Below, in pieces: positions 1 through 9,068 of a stretch of 64,000 nucleotides of DNA. The DNA is from Ensifer sp. WSM1721 (GTDB taxonomy: Bacteria > Pseudomonadota > Alphaproteobacteria > Rhizobiales > Rhizobiaceae), in assembly GCF_000513895.2 (NCBI RefSeq), contig NZ_CP165782.1:62001-126000 (forward strand). The letters are read 5' to 3'. Made by a program: the position numbers and the translations under genes. Below the pieces are notes generated by a model. It ran no database searches. It worked only from the letters and a program-made list of their open reading frames with translations, and was not told where the DNA came from. Numbering within the stretch: the first letter of the stretch is position 1; the number at the start of each line of letters is the position of its first letter.

Positions 1-528
1 CATACACTGCGCAATGCGTTGAACGCGCATCTGACGCTCGCCGGCGAGCGCGTCTCGATTCTCGAGGCAGCGGAAGCGCCGGCGGATTTCGACGCGCGTT
101 TTTCGGCGATCCGGCGGCATTATCTCTACCGCATCATTTCCCGGCGCTCGCCCCTGGCGCTGGAGGCAAAGCGCGCCTGGTGGGTGCCGAAGTCGCTGAA
201 TCATGAGGCGATGCACGAGGCAGCGCAGCGGCTTGTCGGGCATCACGACTTCACGACGTTCCGTTCGGCCCATTGCCAGGCCACAAGCCCGCTTCGCACG
301 CTCGATAGGCTGGATGTGACGCGTAGTGGCGAACTGATCGAAATTCGGGCGACGGCGCAGAGTTTCCTGCACAACCAGATACGCTCCTTCGCGGGCTCCC
401 TGAAGCTCGTCGGCGAGGGCAAGTGGACGCCGGACGATCTTGAGGCCGCCCTCGAAGCGCGCGACCGCAAAGCCTGCGGGCCCGTCGCTCCGCCGGAAGG
501 CCTCTATTTCCTGCAGGTCGACTACTGA
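1..528 (+). CDS. truA: tRNA pseudouridine synthase A, C-terminal part
   Basis: TruA converts uridines 38-40 in the anticodon stem-loop of many tRNAs to pseudouridine. The frame is open from base 1, so the N-terminal half with the catalytic aspartate lies outside the window; 175 residues are visible. Recognisable family blocks are [12 protein letters not shown], the FTTFRS...SPLRTLDRL segment, and the late [13 protein letters not shown]...VGEGK block, which matches the FLHNMVRN...VGxGK block of TruA. It is convergent with the dapE cluster. A palindromic repeat starts a few bases after the stop. Confidence 0.93.
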   Translation, partial: HTLRNALNAHLTLAGERVSILEAAEAPADFDARFSAIRRHYLYRIISRRSPLALEAKRAWWVPKSLNHEAMHEAAQRLVGHHDFTTFRSAHCQATSPLRTLDRLDVTRSGELIEIRATAQSFLHNQIRSFAGSLKLVGEGKWTPDDLEAALEARDRKACGPVAPPEGLYFLQVDY

Positions 529-533
529 CCTCA

Positions 534-580
534 TGCATGTCGCCCAGAAGTGTGTAGCGGTTCTGGGACAACGGCATGCA
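534..580. repeat. RIME-like palindromic element
   Basis: Imperfect inverted repeat bounded by TGCATG and CATGCA, with the arms cCCAGAA and TTCTGGg around a GTGTAGCGG loop. It lies directly behind truA in the truA/membrane-protein convergent gap. A second relative is at 14391-14492. Elements of this look (catgtcg...agcggtt...acgacatgc) are common in rhizobial intergenic DNA. Confidence 0.7.
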
Positions 581-595
581 TCGAAACAAAGAGGC

Positions 596-1192
596 TCAGC
601 CCGGCATTACCCCCAGGAGGCGCTGCAGAGACTGCACGATCATCAATGGGGACAGCAGGAAGAGTGCAGCCAGTGCGGCGGCGAGCAGGTTCTGGTTGGC
701 GGTCACGGTGCGCAAGAGGCGGAAGAGCAGGGCGGCATTCACGAAGAGCAGAAGAAATGACAGCAGGACGGCGACGTCCTGGCCGCCGGGCACCAGCAGC
801 AGGATCGCCGCCGGCACCGCCATGGCATAGGACAGCGGCACCTGGAGCCAATTGGTGGTGACGATCACCGGCACCACGAAAGCCGTGAAGTCGAGCGGGC
901 GCGAGAGGATGAGTGTCAGCGCGACCGGCAGCAGCCAGGCCGCGAGATCGACGACGAAAAGCTTGACGACGAAGCCGAGACCGACCGTCGTGCCGCTCGG
1001 CATCGCCGAAAGATAATAGAGCCGCCATGACGCCCAGCCGACGGCGAGCGCCGGCAGCGACCAGAGTATGGCCGTGAACGACCGCCAGAGACCGGCCTCG
1101 CTGATGTCCAGCCAGCGAAACCCTTCGCGGTTGCCCTGGATCAACAGCGATAGTCCCTTGATATAGACAAGGACCTCCTCAAGCCGTGACAT
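596..1192 (-). CDS. Conserved membrane protein downstream of dapE
   Basis: 198-residue hydrophobic protein with about five membrane segments (roughly residues 40-57, 70-95, 102-120, 125-150 and 170-190) after a short polar N-terminus that may be amphipathic. The start overlaps the end of dapE by 14 bases, so the two are probably translationally coupled. I do not recognise a catalytic motif. The overlap suggests co-expression with lysine/peptidoglycan precursor synthesis, but no function can be assigned. Confidence 0.8.
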   Translation of the reverse strand: MSRLEEVLVYIKGLSLLIQGNREGFRWLDISEAGLWRSFTAILWSLPALAVGWASWRLYYLSAMPSGTTVGLGFVVKLFVVDLAAWLLPVALTLILSRPLDFTAFVVPVIVTTNWLQVPLSYAMAVPAAILLLVPGGQDVAVLLSFLLLFVNAALLFRLLRTVTANQNLLAAALAALFLLSPLMIVQSLQRLLGVMPG

Positions 1193-2372
1193 GGCCGAAC
1201 CAGCGGGCGATGAAGGTTTCGTAGATGCCGGTCAGGGTCTCAACATCGGCAAGCGCGACGCGCTCGTCGATCATATGCATCGTCTTTCCGACCAGGCCGA
1301 ACTCGACGACCGGGCAATAGTCCTTGATGAAGCGCGCGTCCGAGGTGCCGCCGGTGGTCGAAAGCTGCGGCCGCCGCCCAGTGACGGCTTCGATCGCGCC
1401 GGAGAGAGAATCGATGAGGGCGTTGTTGCGCGTCAGGAAGACATGGCTCGGACGCTCGTTCCAGACGATGTCGTATTTGACCGGCGCACGGCCGGGCCTG
1501 AGCGCCCCGTCCGCAGCGGCGCGGTCGAGGCGAGCTACGATCTCGGCCATCAGGCTCTCGGCCGTCCAGCGATCGTTGAAGCGGATGTTGAAAGCGGCGC
1601 TCGCCTTGGCCGGAATGACGTTGACCGCGGCATTGCCGACATCGATCGTCGTGACCTCGAGATTTGACGGCTGGAAATTTTCCGTGCCGTTGTCGAAGGG
1701 CGGCTCCATCAGCGCCTGCGTAAGCTGCAGGATGCCGCGCACCGGATTGTCGGCGAGATGCGGATAGGCCGCATGGCCTTGGACCCCGTGCACTGTGATA
1801 CGGCCGGAAAGCGAGCCGCGGCGGCCGATCTTGATCATGTCGCCGAGGCTCTCCGGATTGGTCGGCTCGCCGACGAGGCAGGCGTCCCAGCGCTCACCTT
1901 TTTCCGCCGCCCATTCGAGGAGCTTCACCGTGCCGTTGATCGCCGGGCCTTCCTCGTCGCCGGTGATGAGTAAGGAGATCGACCCTTTAGGGGCGCCATG
2001 CTTTGCGATGTGGCGGCCGACGGCCGCGACGAAGCAGGCGATGCCGCCCTTCATGTCGACGGCGCCACGGCCGTACATTTCGCCATCGGCGATTTCGGCA
2101 GAAAATGGGGCGTGGCTCCAGGCAGCCTCGTCGCCGACCGGCACGACGTCGGTATGGCCGGCGAACATCAGATGGGGGCCATCGGCCCCGAGCCGGGCGT
2201 AGAGATTCTCGATGTCGGGTGTCCCTGCCTCCTTCGCCACCACGCGATCGACCTGGAAGCCGAGCGGCCCGAGCATGGCCTCCAGAGCCGAAAGCGCACC
2301 ACCCTCGGCCGGGGTGACGGAGGGGCAGCGGATGAGGGCGGCGAGATTAGAAATGGGATCGGTGGGGAACAT
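1179..2372 (-). CDS. dapE: Succinyl-diaminopimelate desuccinylase
   Basis: Hydrolyses N-succinyl-LL-2,6-diaminopimelate to LL-DAP and succinate in the succinylase branch of lysine/DAP synthesis; cytoplasmic, di-zinc M20 peptidase fold. Visible metal-site motifs are AGHTDVVP (H73, D75), [10 protein letters not shown] (D107), the catalytic TGDEEGP (E140/E141), and the late GGTSDAR and TMHM blocks. I use the internal ATG at 2372 (397 residues, the usual length, starting MFPTDP). An upstream in-frame ATG at 2438 would add 22 unconserved residues. Its partner dapD is at 11505, separated by the efflux and helicase block. Confidence 0.95.
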   Translation of the reverse strand: MFPTDPISNLAALIRCPSVTPAEGGALSALEAMLGPLGFQVDRVVAKEAGTPDIENLYARLGADGPHLMFAGHTDVVPVGDEAAWSHAPFSAEIADGEMYGRGAVDMKGGIACFVAAVGRHIAKHGAPKGSISLLITGDEEGPAINGTVKLLEWAAEKGERWDACLVGEPTNPESLGDMIKIGRRGSLSGRITVHGVQGHAAYPHLADNPVRGILQLTQALMEPPFDNGTENFQPSNLEVTTIDVGNAAVNVIPAKASAAFNIRFNDRWTAESLMAEIVARLDRAAADGALRPGRAPVKYDIVWNERPSHVFLTRNNALIDSLSGAIEAVTGRRPQLSTTGGTSDARFIKDYCPVVEFGLVGKTMHMIDERVALADVETLTGIYETFIARWFGHVTA

Positions 2373-2492
2373 CGAGCGGAATGCCTGCGAAGCCGGTGGG
2401 CCAAGGAACTGAGATTGCTGGTTTATCCGATCGGTCATCGGCTGTCACGCACGATGAGGCGGGCCGGGTCTTTGGCTGCGGCTCGAAACGAC

Positions 2493-2518
2493 ACGGGCCG
2501 GACAAGCGTCCGGCCCGT
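2493..2518 (-). terminator. Hairpin after the RND efflux gene
   Basis: Perfect 11-bp inverted repeat ACGGGCCGGAC / GTCCGGCCCGT with a 4-base loop, just beyond the stop of the efflux pump gene. It has no strong U-tract on the minus-strand side, so it may act as an mRNA end stabiliser rather than an intrinsic terminator. Confidence 0.55.
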
Positions 2519-2546
2519 TAGGATACCCGTTTGCGGGCAGGGAAGG

Positions 2547-5500
2547 CTATTCGCCAGGGGCGAGATGCGGCGCCTCGATGTGCCCGCCAGCGTGCTTCAG
2601 AGGCCGCTCGCCGGAAAGCTTGCGGATCAGCACGTAGAAGACCGGGGTCATGAAGATGCCGAAGGCGGTGACGCCGATCATGCCGGCGAACACGGCGATG
2701 CCCATCGCCGAACGCATCTCCGCGCCGGCGCCGGTCGACAGAACCAGCGGCACGACACCCATGATGAAGGCCATCGAAGTCATCAGGATCGGCCGAAGGC
2801 GCAGCCGGCTCGCCTCGATCGCGGCGCTGACGGCATTCTTCCCGGACAGCTCGAGCTCGCGAGCGAACTCGACGATCAGGATCGCGTTCTTCGCCGAAAG
2901 ACCGACAAGCACGATGAGACCGATCTGCGTGAAGACGTTGTTGTCGCCACCCGTCAGCCAAAGGCCTGTAAGCGCCGCCATGATGCCCATCGGTACGATC
3001 ATGATGATCGCGATCGGCAGCATCAGGCTTTCATACTGAGCCGCGAGCACGAGATAGACGAGCAGCAGCGCTAGCGGGAAGACGAGGACGCCCGAATTGC
3101 CGGCGAGGATCTGCTGATAGGTCAGGTCCGTCCACTCGTAGGAAATCCCGGGCGGCAGCGTCTCGGCGGCGATCCGCTCTATTGCAGCCTGCGCCTGGCC
3201 GGAGGAGAAGCCCGGAGCCGGCCCGCCATTGATGTCGGCGGCGAGGAAGCCGTTGTAGCGGATCGCCCGTTCGGCACCCACCGTCTGTTCGACCCTGAGC
3301 AGTGCCGACAGCGGGATCATCTCGCCCGATTGCGAACGGACCTTCAGCTTGCCGATGTCGTCGGCATGCGCTCGGTAATTCGCATCGGCCTGGATGCGTA
3401 CGCTGTAAGTGCGGCCGAAGGCATTGAAGTCGTTGACGTAGAGCGAACCGAGATAGATCTGCAACGTCTCGAACACGTCGGTCACCGCCACGCCGAGCTG
3501 GCGCGCCTTGACGCGATCGAGGTCGGCATAGAGCTGCGGCACGTTGATCTGGAAGCTCGAATAAAGCCCGGCGAGTTCCGGTGCCGCCATCGCCTTCTCG
3601 AGGAAAGCCTTGGCCGCCTCGTCGAGCGTCCGGTAGCCGAGGCCGTTCCTGTCCTCGATCTGCAGCTTGAAGCCGCCCGTCGTGCCGAGACCCTGCACGG
3701 GCGGCGGCGGGAACATGGCGATGAACGCGTCCTGGATCGCACCGAACTCCTGGTTCAGTTGCATCGCGATCGCGCCGCCGGAGAGTTCGGGGGTCTTGCG
3801 CTCCTCGAACGGCTTCAAGGACACGAAGACGATGCCCGAGTTCGACGAGTTGGTGAAGCCGTTGATGGACAGGCCGGGGAAGGCGATGGCGTGCTCGACG
3901 CCCGGGTGCTTGAGCGCGATCTCGCTCATGCGCCGGATGACGTCTTCCGAGCGATCGAGCGTCGCCGCATCCGGCAGCTGCGCAAAACCGATCAGATACT
4001 GCTTATCCTGCGCCGGCACGAAGCCGCCGGGCACGGCGCGGAAGAGGACGAAAGTGACGCCGAGGAGGACGACATAAAGTCCCACGATCAACGACTTACG
4101 CGTGAGAATGCCGCCGACGCCGCGGCCATAGGCTTCCGAACTCGCTCCGAAGAAGCGGTTGAAGCCACGGAAGAACCAGCCGAACAGCGCATCCATGATC
4201 CGCGTCAGCCGATCCTTCGGCGCGTGGTGGTCCTTCAGAAGCAGGGCTGCAAGCGCCGGCGACAGCGTCAGCGAGTTGAAGGCCGAGATCACCGTCGAAA
4301 TCGCGATGGTCAGCGCGAACTGGCGGTAGAACTGGCCGGTGAGGCCGGTGATGAAGGCGAGCGGCACGAAGACCGCGACCAGCACCAGCGCGATCGCGAT
4401 GATCGGACCGGAAACCTCCGACATGGCCCGGTAGGTCGCCTGGATCGGCGACAGCCCCTGCTCGATGTTGCGTTCGACGTTCTCGACGACGACGATAGCG
4501 TCATCGACAACGATGCCGATCGCAAGCACCAGGCCGAAGAGACTCAGCGCATTGATCGAGAAGCCGAAGACATACATCACCGCGAAGGTGCCGACGATCG
4601 AGACGGGCACGGCGACGAGCGGGATGATCGAGGCGCGCCAGGTCTGCAGGAAGACGATGACGACGATGACCACCAGCGCGATCGCTTCGAGCAGCGTGTG
4701 GATGACCGATTCGATCGACGCCCTGACGAACTGCGTCGTGTCGTAGACGATCTCGTAGTCCACTCCTGCCGGCATTGTCTGCTTGAGCTCGGCCATGACC
4801 TTGTGGACGTTTTCGGAGATCTGGATGGCGTTCGAGCCGGGCGCCTGGAACACGCCCATGCCGACGGCGGCCTTGTTGTCGAGGAGCGACCGCAGCGAAT
4901 AGTCCGCCGCGCCCATTTCGACGCGGGCGACGTCGCCAAGGCGCGTGATCTCGCCGTTCTCGCCGGACTTGACGACGATCTCGGCGAAGTCCTCGGGCGT
5001 CCTGAGCCGCCCCTGCGCATTGACGGAGAGCTGCAGGTCGAGACCAGGAACGGATGGGGAGGCGCCGATCACGCCGGCGGCCGCCTGGACGTTCTGTCCA
5101 CGGACGGCGTTGGCGATGTCGCTTGCGGCAAGGCCGCGTTCGGCCGCCTTTTGCGGGTCGATCCAGATGCGCATCGAATAGTCGCCGCCGCCGAAGATCT
5201 GCACTTGGCCGACGCCTTCGACGCGCGCCAGGCGATCCTTGACGTTCAGGACGCCGTAATTGCGCAGATAGTTGATATCGTATTGGCCGTTCGGCGAAAG
5301 CAGATGCACGACGAGCGTCAGGTCGGGCGAGCTCTTGACCGTCGTGACGCCGAGACGCCGCACCTCTTCCGGCAGCCGCGGCTCGGCCTGCGAGACGCGG
5401 TTCTGCACGAGCTGCTGGGCCTGGTCCGGATCGGTGCCGAGCTCGAAGGTGACGGTGAGCGTCATCAAGCCGTCGGCGGTCGCCTGGCTCTGCATGTAGA

Positions 5501-5732
5501 GCATGCCTTCGACGCCGTTGATCTGCTCTTCGAGCGGGGTCGCGACGGTTTCCGCGATGACGGCCGGGTTGGCGCCCGGATATTGGGCGCGCACGACGAT
5601 CTGCGGCGGCACGACCTCCGGATATTCGGAAATCGGCAGACCGGTCATGCCGATGAGCCCCGCCACGAAGATGAGCACGGATAGAACGCCCGCGAAGACC
5701 GGGCGGTCGACGAAGAAGCGTGAGAAGTTCAT
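2547..5732 (-). CDS. RND multidrug efflux permease (HAE1 family)
   Basis: Inner-membrane proton-driven pump of an AcrB-type tripartite efflux system; 1061 residues, full length for HAE1. Residues 10-30 are the first membrane helix. Periplasmic porter loops follow, then the proton-relay block GIVVDDAIVVVENV in the fourth-helix region and the later LSAKNAILIVEFA block carrying the conserved lysine. The start has a good Shine-Dalgarno (AGGGGGATC). It is the last gene of a hydrolase-adaptor-pump operon opposite a LysR gene. No outer-membrane channel gene is present, so it presumably uses a TolC-type protein encoded elsewhere. Substrate is unknown. Confidence 0.95.
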   Translation of the reverse strand: MNFSRFFVDRPVFAGVLSVLIFVAGLIGMTGLPISEYPEVVPPQIVVRAQYPGANPAVIAETVATPLEEQINGVEGMLYMQSQATADGLMTLTVTFELGTDPDQAQQLVQNRVSQAEPRLPEEVRRLGVTTVKSSPDLTLVVHLLSPNGQYDINYLRNYGVLNVKDRLARVEGVGQVQIFGGGDYSMRIWIDPQKAAERGLAASDIANAVRGQNVQAAAGVIGASPSVPGLDLQLSVNAQGRLRTPEDFAEIVVKSGENGEITRLGDVARVEMGAADYSLRSLLDNKAAVGMGVFQAPGSNAIQISENVHKVMAELKQTMPAGVDYEIVYDTTQFVRASIESVIHTLLEAIALVVIVVIVFLQTWRASIIPLVAVPVSIVGTFAVMYVFGFSINALSLFGLVLAIGIVVDDAIVVVENVERNIEQGLSPIQATYRAMSEVSGPIIAIALVLVAVFVPLAFITGLTGQFYRQFALTIAISTVISAFNSLTLSPALAALLLKDHHAPKDRLTRIMDALFGWFFRGFNRFFGASSEAYGRGVGGILTRKSLIVGLYVVLLGVTFVLFRAVPGGFVPAQDKQYLIGFAQLPDAATLDRSEDVIRRMSEIALKHPGVEHAIAFPGLSINGFTNSSNSGIVFVSLKPFEERKTPELSGGAIAMQLNQEFGAIQDAFIAMFPPPPVQGLGTTGGFKLQIEDRNGLGYRTLDEAAKAFLEKAMAAPELAGLYSSFQINVPQLYADLDRVKARQLGVAVTDVFETLQIYLGSLYVNDFNAFGRTYSVRIQADANYRAHADDIGKLKVRSQSGEMIPLSALLRVEQTVGAERAIRYNGFLAADINGGPAPGFSSGQAQAAIERIAAETLPPGISYEWTDLTYQQILAGNSGVLVFPLALLLVYLVLAAQYESLMLPIAIIMIVPMGIMAALTGLWLTGGDNNVFTQIGLIVLVGLSAKNAILIVEFARELELSGKNAVSAAIEASRLRLRPILMTSMAFIMGVVPLVLSTGAGAEMRSAMGIAVFAGMIGVTAFGIFMTPVFYVLIRKLSGERPLKHAGGHIEAPHLAPGE

Positions 5733-5773
5733 AACGATCCCCCTTTGGGAACTTCAGGCAAGGGCAGGGCGTC

Positions 5774-5857
5774 TGCGGCGAAGACTTGTCGCCGCACGCG
5801 CCGATGCATGCCGTTGCAATATCTTTTTGAGCGCCCGCCTCTTAACGAGGAGGGCGC
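5774..5857. other. Two hairpins between adaptor and pump genes
   Basis: The 130-base adaptor-pump gap holds a perfect 8-bp inverted repeat (TGCGGCGA at 5774-5781, TCGCCGCA at 5789-5796) and a longer one (GCGCCCGCCTC at 5831-5841, GAGGAGGGCGC at 5847-5857, one mismatch). The longer hairpin lacks a U-tract on the transcribed side. It could protect the 3' end of adaptor mRNA and set the adaptor-to-pump ratio; this is inference. Confidence 0.45.
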
Positions 5858-5862
5858 GCTTC

Positions 5863-7065
5863 CTATGGTTTGGCGATCGAGGCGGTCGCCTGCTCGACCG
5901 GCTGCGGGGCGACCACGACGCCGGGACGCACACGCTGCAGACCGTTGACGACGATGCTCTCGCCGGGTTTGAGGCCGCTTTCGACGATCCTGAGACCGTC
6001 AGCCACCGGGCCGAGCGTTACCTGCCGGTACTCCACCTTGTTGTCCGATCCGACGACCAGGACGAATTTCTTGTCCTGGTCCGAGCCGATGGCGCGGTCG
6101 CTGATCACCAGCTTTTCCTCAGGCTGCGGATCGCCGATCCGGATGCGCACGAACTGGCCCGCGATCAGCCGGCCGTAGGCATTGGTGAGCGCCGCCCGTA
6201 CGCGGATCGTGCCGGTCGCCGCATCCACCTCGTTGTTGATGAGCTGGATATGGCCGCTGATCGGCGTACCGGCGTCGGCGGCGGTGCCGATTTCGACGGG
6301 GATGCGTTCGATCGCATCGGTGCCGGGGGAGGCGGAAAGCTTGGCGAGTGCTGCGGCCACCACTTCCTCGCTGACGTTGAAGCTCGCATAGATCGGATCG
6401 ACGGAGACGAGCGTCGTCAGGATGGGCGAGGCCGCGCCGGCGGCGACGAGGTTGCCGGCCGTGACCTCCAGCCTGCCGACGCGCCCGGTGATCGGAGCGC
6501 GCACCTCGGTGTATCCGAGGTCGAGCCGGGCCGAGCGCAGCGCCGCCTTTGCCGAGCGGACGTTCGCCTGCGCCTCGTCGAAGGCGGCGAGCCGCTGGTC
6601 GACGCCGCTTTGCGCGATGGCGCTGGTGGTGACCAGCTTGCGGCCGCGCTCGAGTTCCGTCTTTGCCAGAGCGACGCGCGCTTCGGCGGCCGCGACCTCC
6701 GCCTCCGCGCGCTCCACTGCGGCGGCATAGGGTTCGGGATCAATGGTGACTAGCAGATCGCCCTTCTGAACCACGGCACCCTCGCGGAAATGCGCGCTCA
6801 GGATCGCGCCGCCGACGCGGGGACGAACCTCGACGCGCTCGATCGCCTCGAGACGGCCCGAGAAGCTTTCCCAGGTGGTGATTCGGCGCGCTTCCGCTTT
6901 TGCTACGGAGACGGGAACGGCGGGTGCCGCTGCCGGCGCTTCAGTCGCTGCGTCCGCTTTGAAATGGCTTGGAACGCCGAGGAACACGGCTGCTCCACCG
7001 ACGACGGACAACAGGATGCTGAGGCCGGCGCCCCACAGGACCCGGCGGGTTACGGTCGACGTCAT
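5863..7065 (-). CDS. RND efflux periplasmic adaptor (membrane fusion protein)
   Basis: 400-residue adaptor linking the RND pump to an outer-membrane channel. A single N-terminal membrane anchor (about residues 8-30) has no lipobox cysteine. It is followed by the first half-lipoyl segment (VEVRPRVGGAILSAHFREGA), an alpha-hairpin rich in Ala/Glu/Arg (about 110-175), the second lipoyl half (GYTEVRAPITGRVGRLEV), the beta-barrel, and a membrane-proximal domain ending near 380. It sits 52 bases behind the hydrolase gene and 130 bases ahead of the pump gene, all on the minus strand. Confidence 0.93.
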   Translation of the reverse strand: MTSTVTRRVLWGAGLSILLSVVGGAAVFLGVPSHFKADAATEAPAAAPAVPVSVAKAEARRITTWESFSGRLEAIERVEVRPRVGGAILSAHFREGAVVQKGDLLVTIDPEPYAAAVERAEAEVAAAEARVALAKTELERGRKLVTTSAIAQSGVDQRLAAFDEAQANVRSAKAALRSARLDLGYTEVRAPITGRVGRLEVTAGNLVAAGAASPILTTLVSVDPIYASFNVSEEVVAAALAKLSASPGTDAIERIPVEIGTAADAGTPISGHIQLINNEVDAATGTIRVRAALTNAYGRLIAGQFVRIRIGDPQPEEKLVISDRAIGSDQDKKFVLVVGSDNKVEYRQVTLGPVADGLRIVESGLKPGESIVVNGLQRVRPGVVVAPQPVEQATASIAKP

Positions 7066-7117
7066 GTTTTTCTCTCCTCGCCGGTTGGGAGTCCGGCTTC
7101 AATTACTGCTTGTCTGT

Positions 7118-7933
7118 TTACTGCTTTGTCGGCCTCGCCCCCGCCTGTTCGAAGAAGCGGGCGAAGATGCCGGATATGGTCTTTTCCTGCGACGGCCAGT
7201 TTTGCTCAGCCGCGGTATTGGCGGGCAGCCAGGCGGCGCGACCTGGCAGTACGTGTATTTCCACCGGAACGCCGGCCTTGCGCAGCCGCTCTGCATAGGC
7301 CTGGGTCTCGTCGCGCATGGGACATTCGTCACTGGTGATGACGAGTGCCGGAACGAGGCCGCCAAGCCGCGTACAATGGCCGGGCGCCGCATAAGGGTGC
7401 GTCAGCCCGCTGCGCTCGCCGAGATATTGCTGCCAACCATCAGCGATCGACTGCACCGAACTCTGCGGACAGAACTTGCGGAACGACGGCGTCGCCAGAC
7501 AAGGGTCGAGCATCGGCGAGAGCAGGATCTGGCCCTTGAGGTCGGTCAGGTACTGGTCACGCGCCATCAGCGCCAGCCCGGCCGCAAGGTTGCCGCCCGC
7601 CTCCTCGCCGGCGACGAACAGCATGGACTTCTTATGCGCAAACTGCGGACAGCGGCTGCGCATGGATGAAAGCATGGCATAGGCGGCTTCGAGCGCCGCC
7701 GGGAAAGGGTTGAGGCACGCGGACGGGTATTCCGGCGAGATGACGACTGCGCCCGCGGCCGCGAGCGCATTGGCCACCTTTTCCCCCGCTGCGATCGAAT
7801 CCTCCACAAAACTTCCGCCATGCAGATGCAAGACCACCGGCGGCGGCGATAGCAGCGACGCACCGCGGTAGACACGTGCGCGGCACGAGCCTTGGCTCGT
7901 CTGCATCGTTTCTTCCGTAAAATGCGCGTCCAT
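7118..7933 (-). CDS. Degenerate HSL-type alpha/beta hydrolase
   Basis: 271-residue alpha/beta-hydrolase-fold protein of the hormone-sensitive-lipase/esterase type. The oxyanion motif HLHGGSF is intact, but the nucleophile elbow normally GDSAGG reads GEEAGG, and the C-terminal region where the catalytic histidine is expected reads VLPGRAAWLP. The acid region (SDECPMRDE) remains. The protein therefore probably binds rather than hydrolyses a ligand. The start at 7933 is chosen for GGTGGAG seven bases upstream; longer in-frame starts would run into the divergent LysR gene. It is first in the hydrolase-adaptor-pump operon. Confidence 0.8.
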   Translation of the reverse strand: MDAHFTEETMQTSQGSCRARVYRGASLLSPPPVVLHLHGGSFVEDSIAAGEKVANALAAAGAVVISPEYPSACLNPFPAALEAAYAMLSSMRSRCPQFAHKKSMLFVAGEEAGGNLAAGLALMARDQYLTDLKGQILLSPMLDPCLATPSFRKFCPQSSVQSIADGWQQYLGERSGLTHPYAAPGHCTRLGGLVPALVITSDECPMRDETQAYAERLRKAGVPVEIHVLPGRAAWLPANTAAEQNWPSQEKTISGIFARFFEQAGARPTKQ

Positions 7934-7956
7934 CTCTTGTCTCCACCGTGAGTGAA

Positions 7957-8053
7957 TCCCTAGATGAGGGACAACCCGCGATGTTTGCAGCATAACATTG
8001 TCTTTCGTCTGGAATAGTCCGCGGGCGCTGACTACACTATTCGGAATTTCGAA
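7957..8053. promoter_or_regulatory. Candidate LysR-controlled divergent promoter region
   Basis: The 136-base gap between the efflux operon and the LysR gene contains two dyads: TCCCT-agatg-AGGGA (7957-7971), close to the operon start, and TTCG-GAATTT-CGAA (8040-8053), close to the LysR start. The layout is typical for LysR autoregulation plus control of the divergent operon. Neither dyad is a textbook T-N11-A box, so assignment is tentative. Confidence 0.4.
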
Positions 8054-8069
8054 CAATCCGGTATTGAAA

Positions 8070-9008
8070 ATGGACCAGCTCACGGCCATGCGCGTTTTCC
8101 TTCGAGTGGTGGAAACCGGCAATTTCACCCGGGCCTCCGCTTCGCTCAACATGCCGAAGGCGACCGTCACCAATCTCATCCAGGGCTTGGAGGCGCACCT
8201 GCGGACGAAGCTGCTCAATCGGACCACGCGACGGGTGCTGGTGACCCCGGACGGCGCGCTCTACTATGAACGCGCTGCTCGCCTGCTCTCCGATCTCGAC
8301 GAGTTGGACGGCAGCCTCTCAAGCGCCCAGAGCCTGCCGAAGGGGCGGCTGCGCGTCGAAACGGCGAGCGCCTTCGCCAACCTGATCATCATTCCGGCGC
8401 TACCCGAATTTTACAAGAAGTACCCGGACATACAGGTCGATCTCGGCGTTTCCGACCGGACGATCGACTATCTCGCGGAGAATGTCGATTGCGCCGTCCG
8501 TGCCGGCACGCTCACCGACCAGTCGCTGATCGCTCGCCGCATCACGGAGATGAAGTTCATCACATGCGCCTCGCGGGATTTTCTCGAGCGGCATCCGGTG
8601 CCGCAACATCCTTCCGATCTCGAGAAGAATTGCTATGCCGTCGGCTATTTCCTGCCGAAGTCGGGGCAGCAGATGCCCTTCCATTTCCGGCGCGGAAACG
8701 AGGAGATCGAGGTCAACAGCCGCTACACGGTCGCGGCAAACGAGTCGACGACCTATATCGCCGCCGCACGGGCAGGCCTCGGCGTCATCCAGGCGCCGCT
8801 CTTCATGGTGCGCGAGGACCTTCGCGCCGGGACGATGGTTCCGGTCTTGCCCGATTGGCAGGTGGATCCGATGCCGATCTATCTGGTCTATCCGCCGAAC
8901 CGGCATCTGAGCAGCCGGCTGCGCGTCTTTGCCGATTGGGTGGTGAAGGTGGTGGCGCAAATCGACACCGATCAGGCGGACCTCTCACTTGCCGCTTCGG
9001 CGTCGTAA
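8070..9008 (+). CDS. LysR-family transcriptional regulator
   Basis: 312-residue LTTR: N-terminal winged helix-turn-helix ([20 protein letters not shown], about residues 17-36), then a periplasmic-binding-like effector domain (from about residue 90). It belongs to the common subgroup beginning [15 protein letters not shown]. The ATG at 8070 starts exactly at this family N-terminus; an upstream in-frame start would add 24 unrelated residues. Transcribed away from the hydrolase-efflux operon, it is the obvious candidate regulator. Effector unknown. Confidence 0.9.
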   Translation: MDQLTAMRVFLRVVETGNFTRASASLNMPKATVTNLIQGLEAHLRTKLLNRTTRRVLVTPDGALYYERAARLLSDLDELDGSLSSAQSLPKGRLRVETASAFANLIIIPALPEFYKKYPDIQVDLGVSDRTIDYLAENVDCAVRAGTLTDQSLIARRITEMKFITCASRDFLERHPVPQHPSDLEKNCYAVGYFLPKSGQQMPFHFRRGNEEIEVNSRYTVAANESTTYIAAARAGLGVIQAPLFMVREDLRAGTMVPVLPDWQVDPMPIYLVYPPNRHLSSRLRVFADWVVKVVAQIDTDQADLSLAASAS

Positions 9009-9068
9009 CGCGCCCGCGGCGTCGCGCTCGCGGAAGCGGGGTTTCCACCCCGCGGTCTTGCAAAGAGC

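Noticed and set aside
3330..5684. 784-residue open frame on the plus strand opposite the RND pump gene
   Set aside because: Highly charged Arg/Asp/His-rich composition, no domain, no ribosome-binding site; a mirror frame created by the GC-rich codon usage of the pump gene.
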